Assembly (NCBI GenBank): GCA_014155875.1
Contig: JACEFZ010005124.1
Span: 67,001 to 131,000, forward strand
DNA from: Cepaea nemoralis
Lineage: Eukaryota > Mollusca > Gastropoda > Stylommatophora > Helicidae
Direction: 5' to 3'
Length of the DNA: 64,000 nucleotides
Shown: piece after piece, positions 35,250 through 48,529 of the stretch
How the letters are laid out: each line of letters begins with the position of its first letter
Position numbering within the stretch: position 1 is the first letter of the stretch
Notes under the pieces: generated by a model
Seen by the model: only the letters and a program-made list of their open reading frames with translations
Told to the model about the DNA's origin: nothing
The model's database searches: none
Translations under genes and position numbers: made by a program

Positions 35250-35480
35250 TCATCATCATCAAGTGCCCTGCCAGCTGGCAGGCGTTCATGGCTCTCCACA
35301 GATCTCGGTCTTTGGTGTTCTGGATCAACTCTGCTGATGATATTCATCCATGCTACCATCTAAATCCATCCAACATCATTTCTCTTGGTCTGCCTATGCC
35401 TCTCTTACCCTCGATCTTTCCAGATGTCACGATGTTCTCCAATGTCTCTCTTCTCATCTGTGAGCTCATGCAACATAAAA
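35250..35480 (-). pseudogene. LINE 3' fragment with (ATG)n tail
   Basis: Plus text catcatcatcaagtgccctg, then ccagctggcaggcgttcatg; on minus the frame reads LIQNTKDRDLWRAMNA-like and METLENIVTS-like text. Same family as 39205-39493. Confidence 0.75.
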
Positions 35481-35534
35481 AGTAAATACAAATATTTTCA
35501 AATACCTCACAGTCATTAAAAAACACACCCTGTA

Positions 35535-35800
35535 CTTATGCAGTAGACAACTGGTTGATGCCAAGGTGGCAGGCTCAACACTTACACCGGTCAGCTGGAT
35601 TAAAATGTTGTCTTCTTATCCTTGTCTCGGGGACGTAAATTACAAGTACCTCAGAAGTCGAAGTGGGTCACCTGATGGTGGGGGACACTGGTAATAGGGA
35701 AAGCTTATCCACATGCAAGCATTAGTTCATTCACTCACCAGTAGTGGCAACTACTAGAGGTGGTAGCATGTGTGTGGGCTAACTTGAGTTCAAAGCAACA
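35535..35800 (+). mobile_element. SINE family A, 5'-truncated copy
   Basis: From 'ggttgatgccaaggtggcag' through 'ttgtctcggggacgtaaatt' and 'ctggtaatagggaaagctta' to 'acttgagttcaaagcaa'. Confidence 0.82.
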
Positions 35801-36006
35801 AACAAAACAATTAGAGAAGTGATCTCCGTGGTAACTTTTCTCGTCAACATGTGCTCAGTTCAACGTCAGGTTATTCAATCTGGTATCAAGCCTCTGAACA
35901 TGTCAAAAATGTGGCGGTTTCCACTTGCCTTCATCAAACAACTCAGGGTATTGAATAAAATATTACTGAGATGAGTGCGGAAACTGGGAGTTAGGACTGG
36001 CACAGC

Positions 36007-36175
36007 CTGGTAAGAACAGCCTACAAAAAGCTACTTGGGCAAGAACACCCAACAAAAAGCTACCTGGGTAAGAACAACCAACAAAAAGCTACCTGGGTAA
36101 AAACACCCAACAAAAAGCTACCTGGGTAAGAACACCCAACAAATAGCTGCCTGGGTAAGAACACGCAACAAAAAA
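36007..36175. repeat. 29-bp tandem repeat, ~5.5 copies
   Basis: Unit gggtaagaacacccaacaaa + aagctacct (29 bp). Confidence 0.92.
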
Positions 36176-36389
36176 GCACAAAAAAGACGAGTCAATAAAT
36201 ACAGAACTGATACAATCAGCCACTCTACTCTGATGGACTTGCTCAAGTGGCGATCAAAGCAAGTATCCATGGACTTCTCTGGGCAGCAATGATAACAATT
36301 CAGCTGACAACATCAATCAGTCAGTAAAGTACAGGAGCCTCCCCATGCCTTCAGATGTATTGGGTATACAGTGATGGTCCCTGTTTTTA

Positions 36390-36545
36390 CAGACCATTCG
36401 GCACCATTTGAGTGATGTGGTCAGTACCACATCAGGCACCTTTGCCTATTTTAGGCTGGGTCAACCTGAGAACCAAGGTCAATTTTTAAAATTTCCTGCA
36501 ATGGAGATTTGAACATATGACCATAGGGGATATAGGCAATCAGAT
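36390..36545 (-). mobile_element. SINE family D fragment
   Basis: gaccattcggcaccatttga, 'ggctgggtcaacctgagaac' and 'aatttttaaaatttcctgca', the 3' portion of the family on minus. Confidence 0.65.
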
Positions 36546-36889
36546 AACTGACATGTAGAGGTAGACAAAGACATGAGTTATATGCATAAAGAACAACATT
36601 CATTGCACTGGTATCCAAGACTATTTGTAATATGTAGACATTTTGTTAAAATACCTGACTTCAACAAGATTGACAACAAATACATCAATAAATAGCTGCT
36701 ATAAGTCATGATAAACATATTCAAAGAGTCGATATACATTGTTTTATATTTTAACCCAGGGAAAACTATAATTCTACTGTAGGAAAAGATCTCTGTTTTC
36801 TTCAGCATCAACAAGCACAGCAAATTTGTACAAAATGAAAAACAATCATAGGAATATTTATGTAACAAAATTATCTTTGAGGAAGTGAC

Positions 36890-37150
36890 TGATACAACAT
36901 AAAGGTTAACAGGATCAATTTCCCTGTACCGGGTTTCATCCCACACAGCTCAGTGTCTTTTTACACAGCAGCCAAGAACATGCTGAAAGCACAGCACAGA
37001 GAATAAACTCCACAGTTCAGGCAACAAGCACCCCCCCAGCAGCCCAGCAGGGCCAGAAAAATCTGTGAACTGAACGATGGAGTCCAAAAATAAACCTACA
37101 ACCTTCTAAGCATGAGGCAGACAGCTTAACCACCTCTCCATGCAGACACC
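36890..37150 (-). mobile_element. SINE family C, divergent copy
   Basis: caatttccctgtaccgggtt, 'ggcagacagcttaaccacct' and 'ctccatgcagacacc' follow the family order, with many substitutions and a C-run. Confidence 0.65.
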
Positions 37151-37495
37151 CACTGACTAATACAATACTGACTTTTGTCCACTGACTGATACAATACTGA
37201 CTTTTGTCCACAGCGGCTGTCATTATTTTCCAAACCAATACAATAATAAGTGAATATAACTGATCATTTATAAAAATTAATCTTTTATGTATAAAAGATA
37301 CTGATGGACACTGCAAGCTGTTCATTACTCTGAAATGTTTTATCGAAACTTAATATTTCTTACAAAAATATGTGCTTGCTACAGAACAATGAAAATATGG
37401 ATAGCATATCACACTCACCCAATGCCTACACCAGAGTATTTGTAACACAGTGAAACCTGTCTGCTACATTTGTTTAGTCTTTCTGTTCATAAATA

Positions 37496-37660
37496 CATGA
37501 TTGGATGAATAGTTTCTTCACTTTTCACATAGTTGTAAAATGAACACTCTGAGGAAATGCCACTTAAAAAAACTACCAACTGGACAAATAGTTTCTTCAT
37601 TTTTCACATAGTTGTAAAATTAACTCTCTGAGGAAATGCCACTTAAGAAAACTATCAATT
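37496..37660. repeat. ~80-bp tandem duplication
   Basis: Two copies of gatgaatagtttcttcactt...tgccacttaaaaaaactac, about 85-90% identical. A 31-bp duplication (gatacaatactgacttttgt) also occurs at 37153-37215. Confidence 0.88.
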
Positions 37661-37799
37661 TCTAGAATTTGAATCAAGACATCTACGACTGAAGCAATCA
37701 ATACTATAACCTGGCTAATAAAAAGGAAAGGTCCCTTTCAAATGCACAAAATGCATTGAGCATTTAGAGTTAGCCTCATATTTTAATAGACCACACGGC

Positions 37800-37960
37800 A
37801 CTCAGTGAGTGATGTGAGTGATATGAGTGATGTGAGTGATAAGAGTGATGTGAGTGATATGAGTGGCATCACACAGCTGCCTTTACTTCCCAAGACATTT
37901 CCTGGCAGCCATTTTGGACTGGGCTGACCTTGGAGCCAGGATCAATTTTTAAAATTTGAA
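37800..37960 (-). mobile_element. SINE family D fragment with internal gtgatgtgagtgat repeat
   Basis: ccacacggcactcagtgagt, an expanded gtgatatgagtgatg run, then 'tttcctggcagccattttgg'. The short repeat seems to have grown from the SINE's own text. Confidence 0.65.
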
Positions 37961-39157
37961 AGTGCAACTTGATTAATAATGACATATATCTACACTGATT
38001 GTGAGTTGTTATTGTGTACCAGGATAAACAACCATTTAAAACAATAAAATACATTTTCCTTGTGAAAGCCGTTACCACTGTTAAAATCACTTTCAGTAGC
38101 CTTCCTTGATTTCCAGGACAAATAAACAATCACAAGCCATTGTTTAAAAAAAAAAATCACAATTTTGCAAGCAGAACATCTGCCATTGCTTCAGTTTCAC
38201 AAAACACCATTACAAATTATCATGAGTGCATCAAATTCCTTCTAAGCTTCAACATAGAACATATTGTTTTGTCTAAAATACTTTGCTTCCATTGAGAATA
38301 TAAATGTCAGTAAATGTTTTCAAACGGACATGATGAAAATACAACACAATTGGCCAGTCTGGCACTACAGACAGATGGAAGAGATAGGAAGTCTAATATT
38401 AAATGTTATATACGGAATCAGTTAAGTCTGAAATACAATTCATAATCACTTAAAAATTCAGTAACAGATAATGTGGTGCAAAAACAAGTTTTCAGATTTA
38501 GGAATGAGGCACAGCATGCAGGATTCAGATGTATATTTAAAAGACAAAAAGTAATGTAATTGCAAAACTTTCATATGATTTACACTAGCTTGTGTCATTT
38601 CATGTTGTCTTGAGAGGATGGGCAAGCATCATACCACCAGGATGTGCCTACAAGCATAGAGCCATGATCCCTTAGGCTAAATACCAGACTTGCCTAATGC
38701 ACAGATAAACTGTGTGTGTAAAGTACACAATTTATAAACAAATTAATCAATATATTCTGCAGAGCACTGAAGCAGAAATTTATGATCCCTCCCCTGATTT
38801 AATTGAAAAAGAGATAGCAGGCATTTTCTAATCCTGGCCGTCACATATGCAGGCTGACAGAAGCCAACCTCAACTTCCCCTGTTTATGGATAGAGCCCTT
38901 CCATTTTCAGTGACCTCTAACGCTGCCATCTTGGCTAATATCTGAATGAATCAGATGTGTAATATAAATATAGTAAGACTTCTGAGCTTCAGCAGGTTAT
39001 TGTGATAACAAAGAAGGGATTGTAATATGTATATAAAGTTTATGTATACTTTGTATGGTCTGTGTGTGATGGTGAATATTTCCCACAGATTCAGGAACAG
39101 GGTCCACAGTTATAAATGTAATTTTTGAAAGATCAGGCATGCCAGGGTAGTGAATAT

Positions 39158-39164
<7 letters not shown>
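37961..39164. other. No gene recognised
   Basis: AT-rich intergenic sequence without recognisable exons or repeats. Confidence 0.5.
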
Positions 39165-39196
<32 letters not shown>

Positions 39197-39204
39197 GACT
39201 GCCT

Positions 39205-39491
39205 GAGACAGGCTAATGAAACTAGAACATTATATACAACAATAAGAAAGAGACAAACAGCTTGCTTTGTGCTTTTCCTCAGTGATGAGAAGAGAGGCAT
39301 TGGAGAACATCGTGACAACTGGAAAGATCGAGGGGAAGAGAAGCAGGGGCAGACCAAGAGAAATGATGCTGGATGGATTGAGACCATGGCATGGAGGAAT
39401 ATCATTAGCAGAGTTGATCCAGAACACCAAAGACCGAGATCTGTGGAGAGCCATAAACGCCTATGCCAGCTGGCAGGGCGCTTGATGATGA

Positions 39492-39493
<2 letters not shown>
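39205..39493 (+). pseudogene. LINE 3' fragment flanked by (TA)n
   Basis: LYTTIRKRQ, then MRREALENIVTTGKIEGKRS, RGRPREMMLDGLRPWHGGIS and LAELIQNTKDRDLW, ending SWQGA and a gatgatgatga tail. This is the best preserved copy of the family. (TA)n runs at 39166-39192 and 39494-39581 flank it. Confidence 0.88.
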
Positions 39494-39586
<93 letters not shown>

Positions 39587-39944
39587 CGTATAAAAATAAT
39601 TTATATTCTCTTCCACAATATTCCTTACAAACTGTAAAGACTTATGGGAATAATTAAATTTGTAAAAGTAAATGTTGTTAAAATAATTCACGCCTCTAAG
39701 AAGTGAAATAGAGTGAATTTTGGAAGCTCAAGTAGATCCATGTTGCTCCCAAAAATGAAAGTATGTCAGTACAAGTCAGGGAGACTGTAACAAGTGGATC
39801 ATTTAGTTCATCTGAAGCTCAAGTCTGATAACCTTTACTGAAACCTCATTTCAAGAAGTAGAATTCAGGTAGCAATGTAGATAACAAAGAATGGTACAGA
39901 ATACCTAATCCCAGGACGGCTAACCTCAATAAAAAAACGCCCTC

Positions 39945-40790
39945 TAAAGTCGGATGTGTTGGCCTAAGGGTTTTGGCCCAATGGCGCATAAGAAGACACA
40001 CCACAATTACATTTGATAAAACAATCCTGATGAACGCAGACGAAGAAGAAGAATACCTAATAACCTCAACCCAAAAGAATAGTGAAAATCACAACTTATA
40101 TCTTAACATAGCAAAAACAAAGATAATCCATACAGATAAAACTACCATGGAGAAAGAAATATATGTTAATGAGGAAAATTTGGAGGTGGTAGACAATTTT
40201 GAATATCTTGGGTCATTTATTACCAACAACGGTGACACAATGAGAGAAATTAAAAGACGGATATCTATTGGTCTTTAAAGACTAAAACAACTGAATAAAT
40301 GATGTAGTGGGACCGATAGAACTACAAAAATTAGATTTTTTAAGGGCATGCATCTTTCCCATTGCAACATACGCCTGTGAGACCTGGAAACTTACTAAAG
40401 AAGCTGAAAATCACATAAAAGCCTTTGAATATAAATGTTATAGATAAGTTCTAAGAATATCTTGGATAAAGAAAAGAACAAATGCATCCATACTTCAAGA
40501 GCTGAATATTGAAGAAGGTTGGCTATTAAAGACAATAAAACAAAGAAAATTGAAATATTTTGGTCACTTGAAATGTCATGAAAGTTTGAAGAGAACAATA
40601 ATGGAGGTATATGCCTGGGAAGAGAGGAAGAGGAAGGCCAAAGACAAGATGGGTGCAGGATGTTGCGGATGATCTCCAGATGGGTGTATAGACGCAGGAC
40701 ATCTTGCTTATGATCGAGAGGTTTTCTTGAAGGTTGTTATGGGAGCGAGGTTCTGCAAAGGACATGCTACTGAATGAATGAATGAAGTTA
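39945..40790 (+). pseudogene. LINE reverse-transcriptase C-terminal half
   Basis: 39973-40278 reads NIAKTKIIHTDKT, ENLEVVDNFEYLGSFITNNG and EIKRRISIGL-stop. Downstream frames continue with ELNIEEGWLLKTIKQRKLKY, FGHLKCHESL and a 'gcaaaggacatgctactgaa' end before (gaat)n. Intact order of the thumb region with one stop and frameshifts. 39945-40060 is a separate repeat, also at 52245-52480 and 53890-54155 (inverted). Confidence 0.85.
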
Positions 40791-40799
40791 AGGTTAGGG

Positions 40800-41654
40800 G
40801 AACAGACAGAGATATTACAATAAGAAAACAATAGGCAAGTTAAACTTTCATAGCAATCAGAAATTTTTGGAAGTCGAAGAAATTCTCACATCAAACTTTG
40901 GAAATTTAACTTTAATGTCAAATCAACATCGCTGTTTGAATCAGAAATATGGAGGCTGGGAAAAATAATTAATAAATTACAAACACGAATTAATTTCACC
41001 CATGTATCATTGGGGCCTACAGGGCAGCAAAGACTAACCCACCAGGTATGTTTTAAGAGGTAACTAAAATGGGCTGTGTTGTGACTGGTTACCCCATCCT
41101 ATAGAAAATGTTTGCAGCAAAACTCAACTAACCATGAATAGGTGTGCAGAACAAGGACAGAAAACTAACTCAGCCAACCATGATAAAAGGAGGCTCTCCT
41201 CCTAGAAGAAGCATGATGCAGTGTGGAAAAATCTGTAAAGGGCTGTATTGGTGACTTAATTTCTTTTACCTAAGAAAATCTACACAATTTACACAGAGAA
41301 TGTTTGAACTGAGAAAGATAGCACAAGTGATAGTAGAAATGAAATATTATCAGATTCACAGTTTGGATTAAGTGAAAGAAGATGGTGAGGAGCAGCCAAA
41401 AAACTTCTAAACAAATGTGCAACAGTGCTGTTCTCAAAAAGGGTTAATATCCATTACAATAAAGGAGTGGCCCTATGCTATCTAAAGGCAGAGAAAACAT
41501 TAACAGAGTGGGATGCAGCGAATTCTAAAAATAATAACAGCAACATTTATTTATTTTTTTTTTTTTTTAAACATGAATGTGATCCAGTGTTACATGCTAA
41601 CAAATGAGAAGGTGGAAACAGTTAAGGATAAATTTGACGTGAAACTTTAAAGCA
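40800..41654. other. No gene recognised
   Basis: Fragments of LINE-like text, a poly(T) run at 41550-41569 and AT-rich sequence. Confidence 0.4.
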
Positions 41655-41880
41655 ATTTCTCTAAAAGTTAGTTGCATATCCTTTATAGGATGTAGCAGTC
41701 AACTCCAGCAGTTTTAGCTGTTTGTGATTCCTGGACAGGTTTACATTCAGTAGTATGCCAATGCTTTCTGAATGACTGGCATTTCATACCATTGTATGGA
41801 AACCAACACAAGGCAGTCTGCTTCCAAATCACCTGCAACTGTTATTCGAACATGGCCAGCTTAAAGCACTATAGGTAATC
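41655..41880 (-). mobile_element. SINE family H
   Basis: gttgcatatcctttatagga, 'gtagcagtcaactccagcag', 'gaaaccaacacaaggcagtc', same order as 34062-34360 with a decayed head. Confidence 0.75.
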
Positions 41881-41904
41881 ACAGAAATGGCAATATCAAG
41901 ATAT

Positions 41905-42310
41905 TCATGGGTGACCTGAATCACAAGATAGGATCCGTTATGAAAAGATCAAGAGGAAACATGGAGTTAGAGTAACAAACAAAACAGGAGAAATATTCAC
42001 TAGTTTTCAAGAACTTGACCAAAATGGGAGAGGAAGAAATATTTTTCCACATACAAGTAGGTTACCAGTCAACAGTATACCACAACGAGCAATGATGTAC
42101 AGACCAGATGGAAACAAAGGAAGAGGCCGACCATGTAAATGATGGACACGAGAATAACAGAGTCCATGGGAATATCGATACATGAAGCCCATAAGTGGGC
42201 ACTCTCCCGCTGTTTATACTTCACCTCAACACCACAAGGTACAAGAGGAACATGATGAGATGAGATGAGAAAGAATACATCAAGCAATGTGGGTACCACC
42301 AGACCACAAT
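41905..42310 (+). pseudogene. LINE fragments: endonuclease and C-terminal pieces
   Basis: 41913-42015 reads GDLNHKIGS, then KHGVRVTNKTGEIFTSF after a frameshift, resembling the 'GD.NAKIG' core of APE-type LINE endonucleases. 42060-42310 ends with 'GRGRPCK.W' type text. Confidence 0.6.
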
Positions 42311-42939
42311 ACAGATAATCAAAATGACTATATTTGTATTAACAAGTAATTTAAATTATCCCTACAAAATGTAGATGCTCTTAGAGGTGCTGACGTACAT
42401 TTACAACATCATCTGTTGATAGGTAAAATGAAATTGAAACTCAAGAGGTGCAAAACATTTTAAAAACATGGAAATCAATACAATGTAATGTATCTAAAAG
42501 ATCAAGAAACTATGGAACAATTAATGGTCACAATATCTAATAAGTGCAAAGTCCTACAAGAGTCAGTATAAGGGGTGAGTACGGAAGACTGCAGACAGCA
42601 GTTGGGGAAACAGATATTAAGTGATTCATTCAGTGTCAAGCAAAAATTAGGTTTGGACCAAACACACTACACAATCAACCGAACAAGTATTATCATGTAA
42701 ATTCCAGTTCACTGAGTGTTGAAATTGTGGAAGATACTACGAAACAAAACCAAAAATATGATGATCCTAGCTAGTATGGCAATATATCGTCCTTCTGTCC
42801 AAATTGGAAGTCACAGTTGGCAATATATTATCCCTTGGCACTGAATCAGTTAAAATAAGAACACAAAAGGCAAGAGCCCTAGGACATTTGTGGAAGTCAA
42901 GCAAATTAAATTTAGTAACAAAATTATAATATTTAACTC

Positions 42940-43395
42940 TAACTTTGAATCAGTACTGCTCTAAGGATTTGAAGCATGCAGAATGACTAAAACAGTTACT
43001 AAGAAACTACAAACATTCAATAACTAATGCCTGTGCAAAATAGGACTAAAATAGTATGACAGAAATCACTAATGTGGAGCTTATGAAGAGAACAAAACAT
43101 TTCAGCAAATCAAGAAGTGAAGAAAACAACGCTGGTGCTGGATAGAACACGCACACACTGAGAAAACCTCCAGAATGACTAGAAAGTTCTTCCTATGGAA
43201 CCCACAGGGTGAAAGAAATGGAGTGAGACCTGAAAGCACACGCAGAAGAGAATTAGAGACAGAGATGAATAATATGGGAAGGACATGAAGGTCGCTGCAG
43301 GAGGTAAGCAAAAGCTAGGTGGTCTTGAAGTCAGAGTGTTTGAGGTCTTAATATCCACTGAGGGATAAAAGGCAGCAAAAGAAGATGAAGTTCTG
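42940..43395 (+). pseudogene. LINE reverse-transcriptase 3' fragment
   Basis: Text tcaagaagtgaagaaaacaa, 'ggaacccacagggtgaaaga' and 'gatgaataatatgggaagga' matches 21340-21745. The frames correspond to the basic C-terminal tail of RTE-like elements but contain many stops. Confidence 0.65.
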
Positions 43396-43881
43396 GCGTA
43401 ACATTGACAGAGAAAGCAGATTTTATTTCCCTCCAGAACCACACAATCCTTGCTAATTACATTTAATTAAAAAACAAATATGACAATTTAAGTAACATGA
43501 TAATAGCATGACACAGCAGTAGCACCTGCCCAAAAAATATCAAAGCTAGTATTAGGGAATATCATCAAACAGAACAAAACTGAAATACGTATTTATGAGC
43601 ATTAATGTCAATAATATATGTTTTTCATTCACAAGCAGCTGATATTATTTTTGTTCTTTAAAATCATGATACAAGAAATAGTTATTAATATGACGATTAC
43701 TTTTCACTTAAAATCATGACACAAAAAACAGTAAATTCAATAACATGATTATCTTTTAAAGAAGGTGTAGAAACTGGTAAAATAAAAATAAAAAACAATT
43801 AACTATATATACACCCAAGGCTGAAACATTAAGACAATGAAAAGAAAGTGTTTTTCTAGCGATATAATCTTTTCTGTGTGG

Positions 43882-44287
43882 TTTATTTTAGTCGTTGGAT
43901 CAACATCACGGCACACGGTTTAACCCATAGGTGCTCCGTTTTTCTCCTAACTCAAACCTGAGTCTGGAGAAACTCAGCTCAATGCACGAATTCCGTTGCA
44001 TCGGCGAGGATCCTGAAATACTTTGGGTAGATTTTTAACTCGAAATTTTGCCTGGGCAGCGCCGTTAGGCTACTCTTTTTTGATTTCCAACTGCCAAGGG
44101 ATTTTTTACGTGCGCAACAATACACACGGGAGTCCGATCTCACTACCCAGAGACCAGGGGAAATTTTATTACTGGAAGTCCAAGTGGATTTTTTAAGTAA
44201 ATCCCGGTCCCCACCAGGGCCTGAACCCGGGACCTCCAGCACTCGAGGCGGACACCATACCTCGAGACCACTCAGCCCCCCTCCCCT
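43882..44287 (-). mobile_element. SINE family E, complete, 406 bp
   Basis: On minus: GGGGGGCTGAGTGGTCTCGA (box A), box B CCCGGGTTCAGGCCC, and a 406-bp body. Flanked by a perfect 12-bp duplication ttttctgtgtgg at 43870-43881 and 44288-44299. Confidence 0.93.
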
Positions 44288-44407
44288 TTTTCTGTGTGGA
44301 TGAGTATATATCGAGAATGTTTGCAACCATGTGGCAGACAGGATTCTGGGAGTTTTGTGTAAAACATCATCTTATGTTCATCAGTTGGTGTCTTTAAAAT
44401 GCAGAAA

Positions 44408-44650
44408 CAATCATGCGTACGTAGTGCAATGGAATTTTAATGTGCCTGTTGTGATGTGTAATTTTAATGTGCCTGTTGTGATGTGTAATTTTAATATGTC
44501 TGTTGTGGAGTGGAATTTTAATGTGCTTGTTAAGGTGTAGAATTTTAATGAGCCTGTTGTGGTGTGGAATTTTAATGTGCTCGTTAGGGTGTGAAATTTT
44601 AATGTGCCTGCTAGGGTGTGGAATTTTAATGTGCATGTTGTGGTGTGTAA
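44408..44650. repeat. 27-bp minisatellite, left part
   Basis: Unit gtgatgtgtaattttaatgt + gcctgtt (27 bp), about 9 copies. The same repeat continues at 46373-46460 beyond the inserted foldback element. Confidence 0.92.
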
Positions 44651-45078
44651 AGAATATAAAATAACACAAAATAATGAAGCTTTACAGAACAGAATTACGA
44701 ACAACACAAGGACGTGGTGGTGACTAGCCTTCATCAGCAAACAAATACACACACACACAAAACAACAACATATAAACACGGAGAAGACCCTCAAGTGACT
44801 ACATTACAGCATAAGAACAGGATAAGAATAATAATAAAATGAAAACAAATTAGAACAAGAGAAAATGAAAATTTGAAGAAACATTATTTGCTACTCATCT
44901 CAGAATCCCGGGTTGTGATACTGACATGAATAGGACCTTGCTAATCTTATCTAGACAGTTGTGGGAGTCTGTGGGTCATGGAGACCGGGGTAGGGGATGG
45001 TAACTAAGGCAGGAAACTGGAAGCATATGTATATATGAGAAAGGAGAGAGAGAGGGAGAGACAGAGACACAGAGAGAG

Positions 45079-45240
<162 letters not shown>

Positions 45241-45368
45241 CACACATAACAAATGCATATTGCGTTTAAGATTGTATGAATGTTTAGTGATGTGTGTAGA
45301 TGTATGTATATGCACTTACACATATCAGTCCACCCAGACTTTAGGATGTTGTTGGTACACACATAAAG

Positions 45369-45774
45369 TGGTTTAGTCGTCGTTTTAGTCGTTGGATCAA
45401 CATCACGGCACCGGTTTAACCCATAAGTGCTCCGTTTTCCTCCTAACTCAAACCTGAGTATGGAGAAACTCAGCTCAATGCACGAACTCTGTTGCATCAG
45501 CGAGGATCCTGAAATACATGTGTAGATTTTTAACTCGAAATTTTGCCCGGGCAGCGCCGTTAGGCTACTCTTTTTCGATTTCCAACTGCCAAGGGATTTT
45601 TTACGTGCGCAACAATACACACGGGCGTCCGATCTCACTACCCAGAGACCAGGGGAAATTACTGGAAGTCCAGGTGGATTTTTTAAATAAATCTTGTTCC
45701 TCACCGGGGCCTGAACCCGAGACCTCCAGCACTCCAGGCGGACACCATACCTCAAGACCACTCAGTCCCCTGGG
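45369..45774 (-). mobile_element. SINE family E, second complete copy, 406 bp
   Basis: Same length and structure as 43882-44287, with a perfect 12-bp duplication acacacataaag at 45357-45368 and 45775-45786. It is inserted in the foldback element's interior. Confidence 0.93.
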
Positions 45775-46372
45775 ACACACATAAAGGAGCACAGAAAATT
45801 AGTTTCGTTACTATTACCATCATAATTAGGTGCATACATCATTGCTCTTCAATATTCCTCCACTATGTCCAACTTTTCACTGGCACCCACTCATGCATTG
45901 TGAGGACGGCCACCGGAGTGCTCCTTAGTTTTCACTCTCGGACCACCATCACATCTCTATTGCTTCCAGTTTCCTGCCTTAGTTACCATCCCCTACCCCG
46001 GTCTCCATGACCCGCAGACTCCCACAACTGTCTAGATAAGATTAGCAAGGTCCTATTCATGTCAGTATCACAACCTGGCATTCTGAGATGAGTAGCAAAT
46101 AATTTTTTTTTCAAATTTTCATTTTCTCTTCATAGTTTCATTTATTAAACCCTTTTATTCTTCTCATCCCGTCCTTACGCCTTAATGTAGTTACTGGAGG
46201 ACCTTCTCCATGACTATATGTTGTGTTTTGTGTATGTTTGCTGATGAAGGCTAGTCACCGCAACGTCCTGTATGTGTTATACTTCTGTCATGTAAAGCTG
46301 CATTACTTTGTGTTATTTTATAATGTTTACATTTCCACAGCTTTACTGCAGTTCCACTAATTTTTTTAACTA

Positions 46373-46460
46373 TGTTGTGGTGTGGAATTTTAATGTTCAT
46401 ATTGTGTTGTGGAATTATAATGTGCATGCTGTGATGTGAGATTTTAATGTATGCAATGTG
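46373..46460. repeat. 27-bp minisatellite, right part
   Basis: tgttgtggtgtggaatttta and three further degenerate units, continuing 44408-44650. Confidence 0.88.
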
Positions 46461-47857
46461 GAGGTATATCCTCCTAGAAGACTAGAGGCACAATCTACTA
46501 GTCCAGGATCAGGGGAGAGCATTCCATCCATTCCTTATTTCATAAAAAAATTAACAATACACAGAAGAAGATCACACAGTCAAGGAAGTACAACATGAGA
46601 TTGCACGATGAATGAAAAACTGTCTGTTCATGGTTGGCCAGAAATCATTCACATAATGCTGTGAAATGTTGATGTTTCACATTTTCAAAACAATGACATT
46701 TTCGCATGTTGTAAAATTTTCAAACAATCGCGTTTTCACACGTTTTGAGGTCTAATATCCGTTTTAACATGTCACTAAAAACTTTACAAGCTTCATTAGA
46801 GGTTCTAAAAATACTCTCTCACTCTCTTTTCATTTCTCATTCTCTCTTTTATTTTCTGTCCCTTTGCTGCCTCCATCTCTTACACAAACCATTACTCACA
46901 CACACTTATGCTTGTGTGCAAACACATATATAAACACACATACACACAGGATGCAGACTCTGATGTAACAAAGTCAAGATTTATACTAGCCACGATCTCC
47001 CTTGAACTCCATGTGGGGTATTCTGGGCAGACACTAGTCTGGCTAAGACTACGAGACTGCAAGAGAGTCACAGTAATCCCCAATGATTATGGCAGACAAT
47101 CAGCATCCACGTCATGCACTCACCACTTGCAAAACCCGTGAGACTATTCAAAATGAATGTGTTGTTTGCCGAACCAATTCATCAACAGTTCCCAAATCTT
47201 CAAGTTGTACAAGAGTAAGCAACTCCTTCTACTTCTTTTGCTCACTTGAAATGTGTCTACATTTGCAATATTGCCCCTTGCACTGTCTTTTTTAGTGGTC
47301 CATAGAGTTTGTCCTCCACTGTTGTTTCTTTAGGCCAGAAGGTAAACAATTCTTACTGAAAGAATTTTTCTTCTCCTTTAACAACAAAAACAACAACAAC
47401 GATACACACACACATGATGTTTCTGTGTTCGTCTGGTATTTTGTTTATATTTTTGAAATAATTGCGTTGTGCCTGTATAGATCAGAGCTGCGATAATTGC
47501 GCATTCTAACTGACCCAGCTGACATCTTTCAAGAATTTGCTGACTGAATTAGCCTTCACAGGTAGGCACACGACTCATAAATAGCAATCTTTATATTTAT
47601 GTAACAAGAAATTAAAGTTCATAGATTCTTCATTATCAAAGATGTAAAACAAAAAAATAACAGCATCTGAAAAATAACAATTTTTTAACTGTGGCCAACC
47701 AGCATCACAAACATAATGGCTTCTCAACTGTGGTCAACATATAAATGCATGTTAAAACACATTAAATGATGATAAAGTATTTATCAACCCAGTGAGCAGT
47801 GAAGCATAGATTGATGTGTCATCTGGAATAATGCTGACTTTGGCAACGTCCAAGCTC
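46461..47857. other. 3' flank of the NF-kappa-B gene, no other gene seen
   Basis: Contains a CA run near 46895-46950 and AT-rich sequence. The part near 47400-47857 should hold the NF-kappa-B 3' UTR (minus), but I saw no canonical AATAAA close to the stop. Confidence 0.4.
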
Positions 47858-47941
47858 TCACGGGACTATCATTGCGGCTACATCTCTCCTGCCCATTGCT
47901 AACAGGGCATCCCTTAACTTTGATATGCTGCCTTCATCTGT
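47858..47941 (-). CDS. NF-kappa-B p105-like, last coding exon
   Basis: An 84-bp exon found by extending the death domain. After acceptor TCTCCATTTTGCAG it reads TDEGSISKLRDALLAMGRRD, then VAAMIVP and TGA. This completes helices 5-6 of the death domain; p105 proteins have 'GGTVRELVEALRQMG' at this point. Phase 0 matches the donor at 53133. The protein ends within a few residues of the domain, so the long p105 C-terminal tail with the IKK-target serines (DSVCDS in human) is absent from this isoform. Confidence 0.88.
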   Translation of the reverse strand, partial: TDEGSISKLRDALLAMGRRDVAAMIVP

Positions 47942-48179
47942 CTGCAAAATGGAGACCAAATACATTTACATTAAAAGCTTTGAAAAAACATGTGGGGACA
48001 GAATTATTTTATCTTCAACAAGACGTGTGTCAATCATGTCGGCTGAAGTTAAATAGGTGGTCCCATAGCAGATACTGCAGTTAGGGTGAGACATGTCAGG
48101 TCTTCACATATTCTAGGTCAAATGAGGTTGGGTAGCCAGTTTACTTCCTCTTTGCCTTTTCCTTACCGGAGAATTCTGA

Positions 48180-48335
48180 ACATTGTAACGTACCCATCTT
48201 CATGACGCAAGGTCGACTCCAGAGCCATTTTGGATGAAAAAATTATTATGCCTGCCTCTGCTGAGGATTGAACTTAGACCTGTCTAGGCAGGTAAGTGTA
48301 CTAACTGCCAGGCCAGTGTGGCAGCTGAAGCCAGC
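48180..48335 (-). mobile_element. SINE family I (single copy seen)
   Basis: On minus: tRNA-like CTGGCCTGGCAGTTAGTACA (box A) and AAGTTCAATCCTC (box B), then 'CATCCAAAATGGCTCTGGAG'. Confidence 0.6.
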
Positions 48336-48529
48336 CAATTTTAAATACAATTTCCCTGCAATAATTGAAATGTCTGGATGAGTTACAGCTCATTTAGTAT
48401 GTGTTTTTCCAACTGCGTAAACTGAGCTATAAAAATAATTTGACAGAAAAAACTAAAATGGGAACACAAGTGACCCGAGAAGAAAATGTAAGAATCCTAT
48501 TTGGCAAGTGGTTCATGACCTGTGTTGGC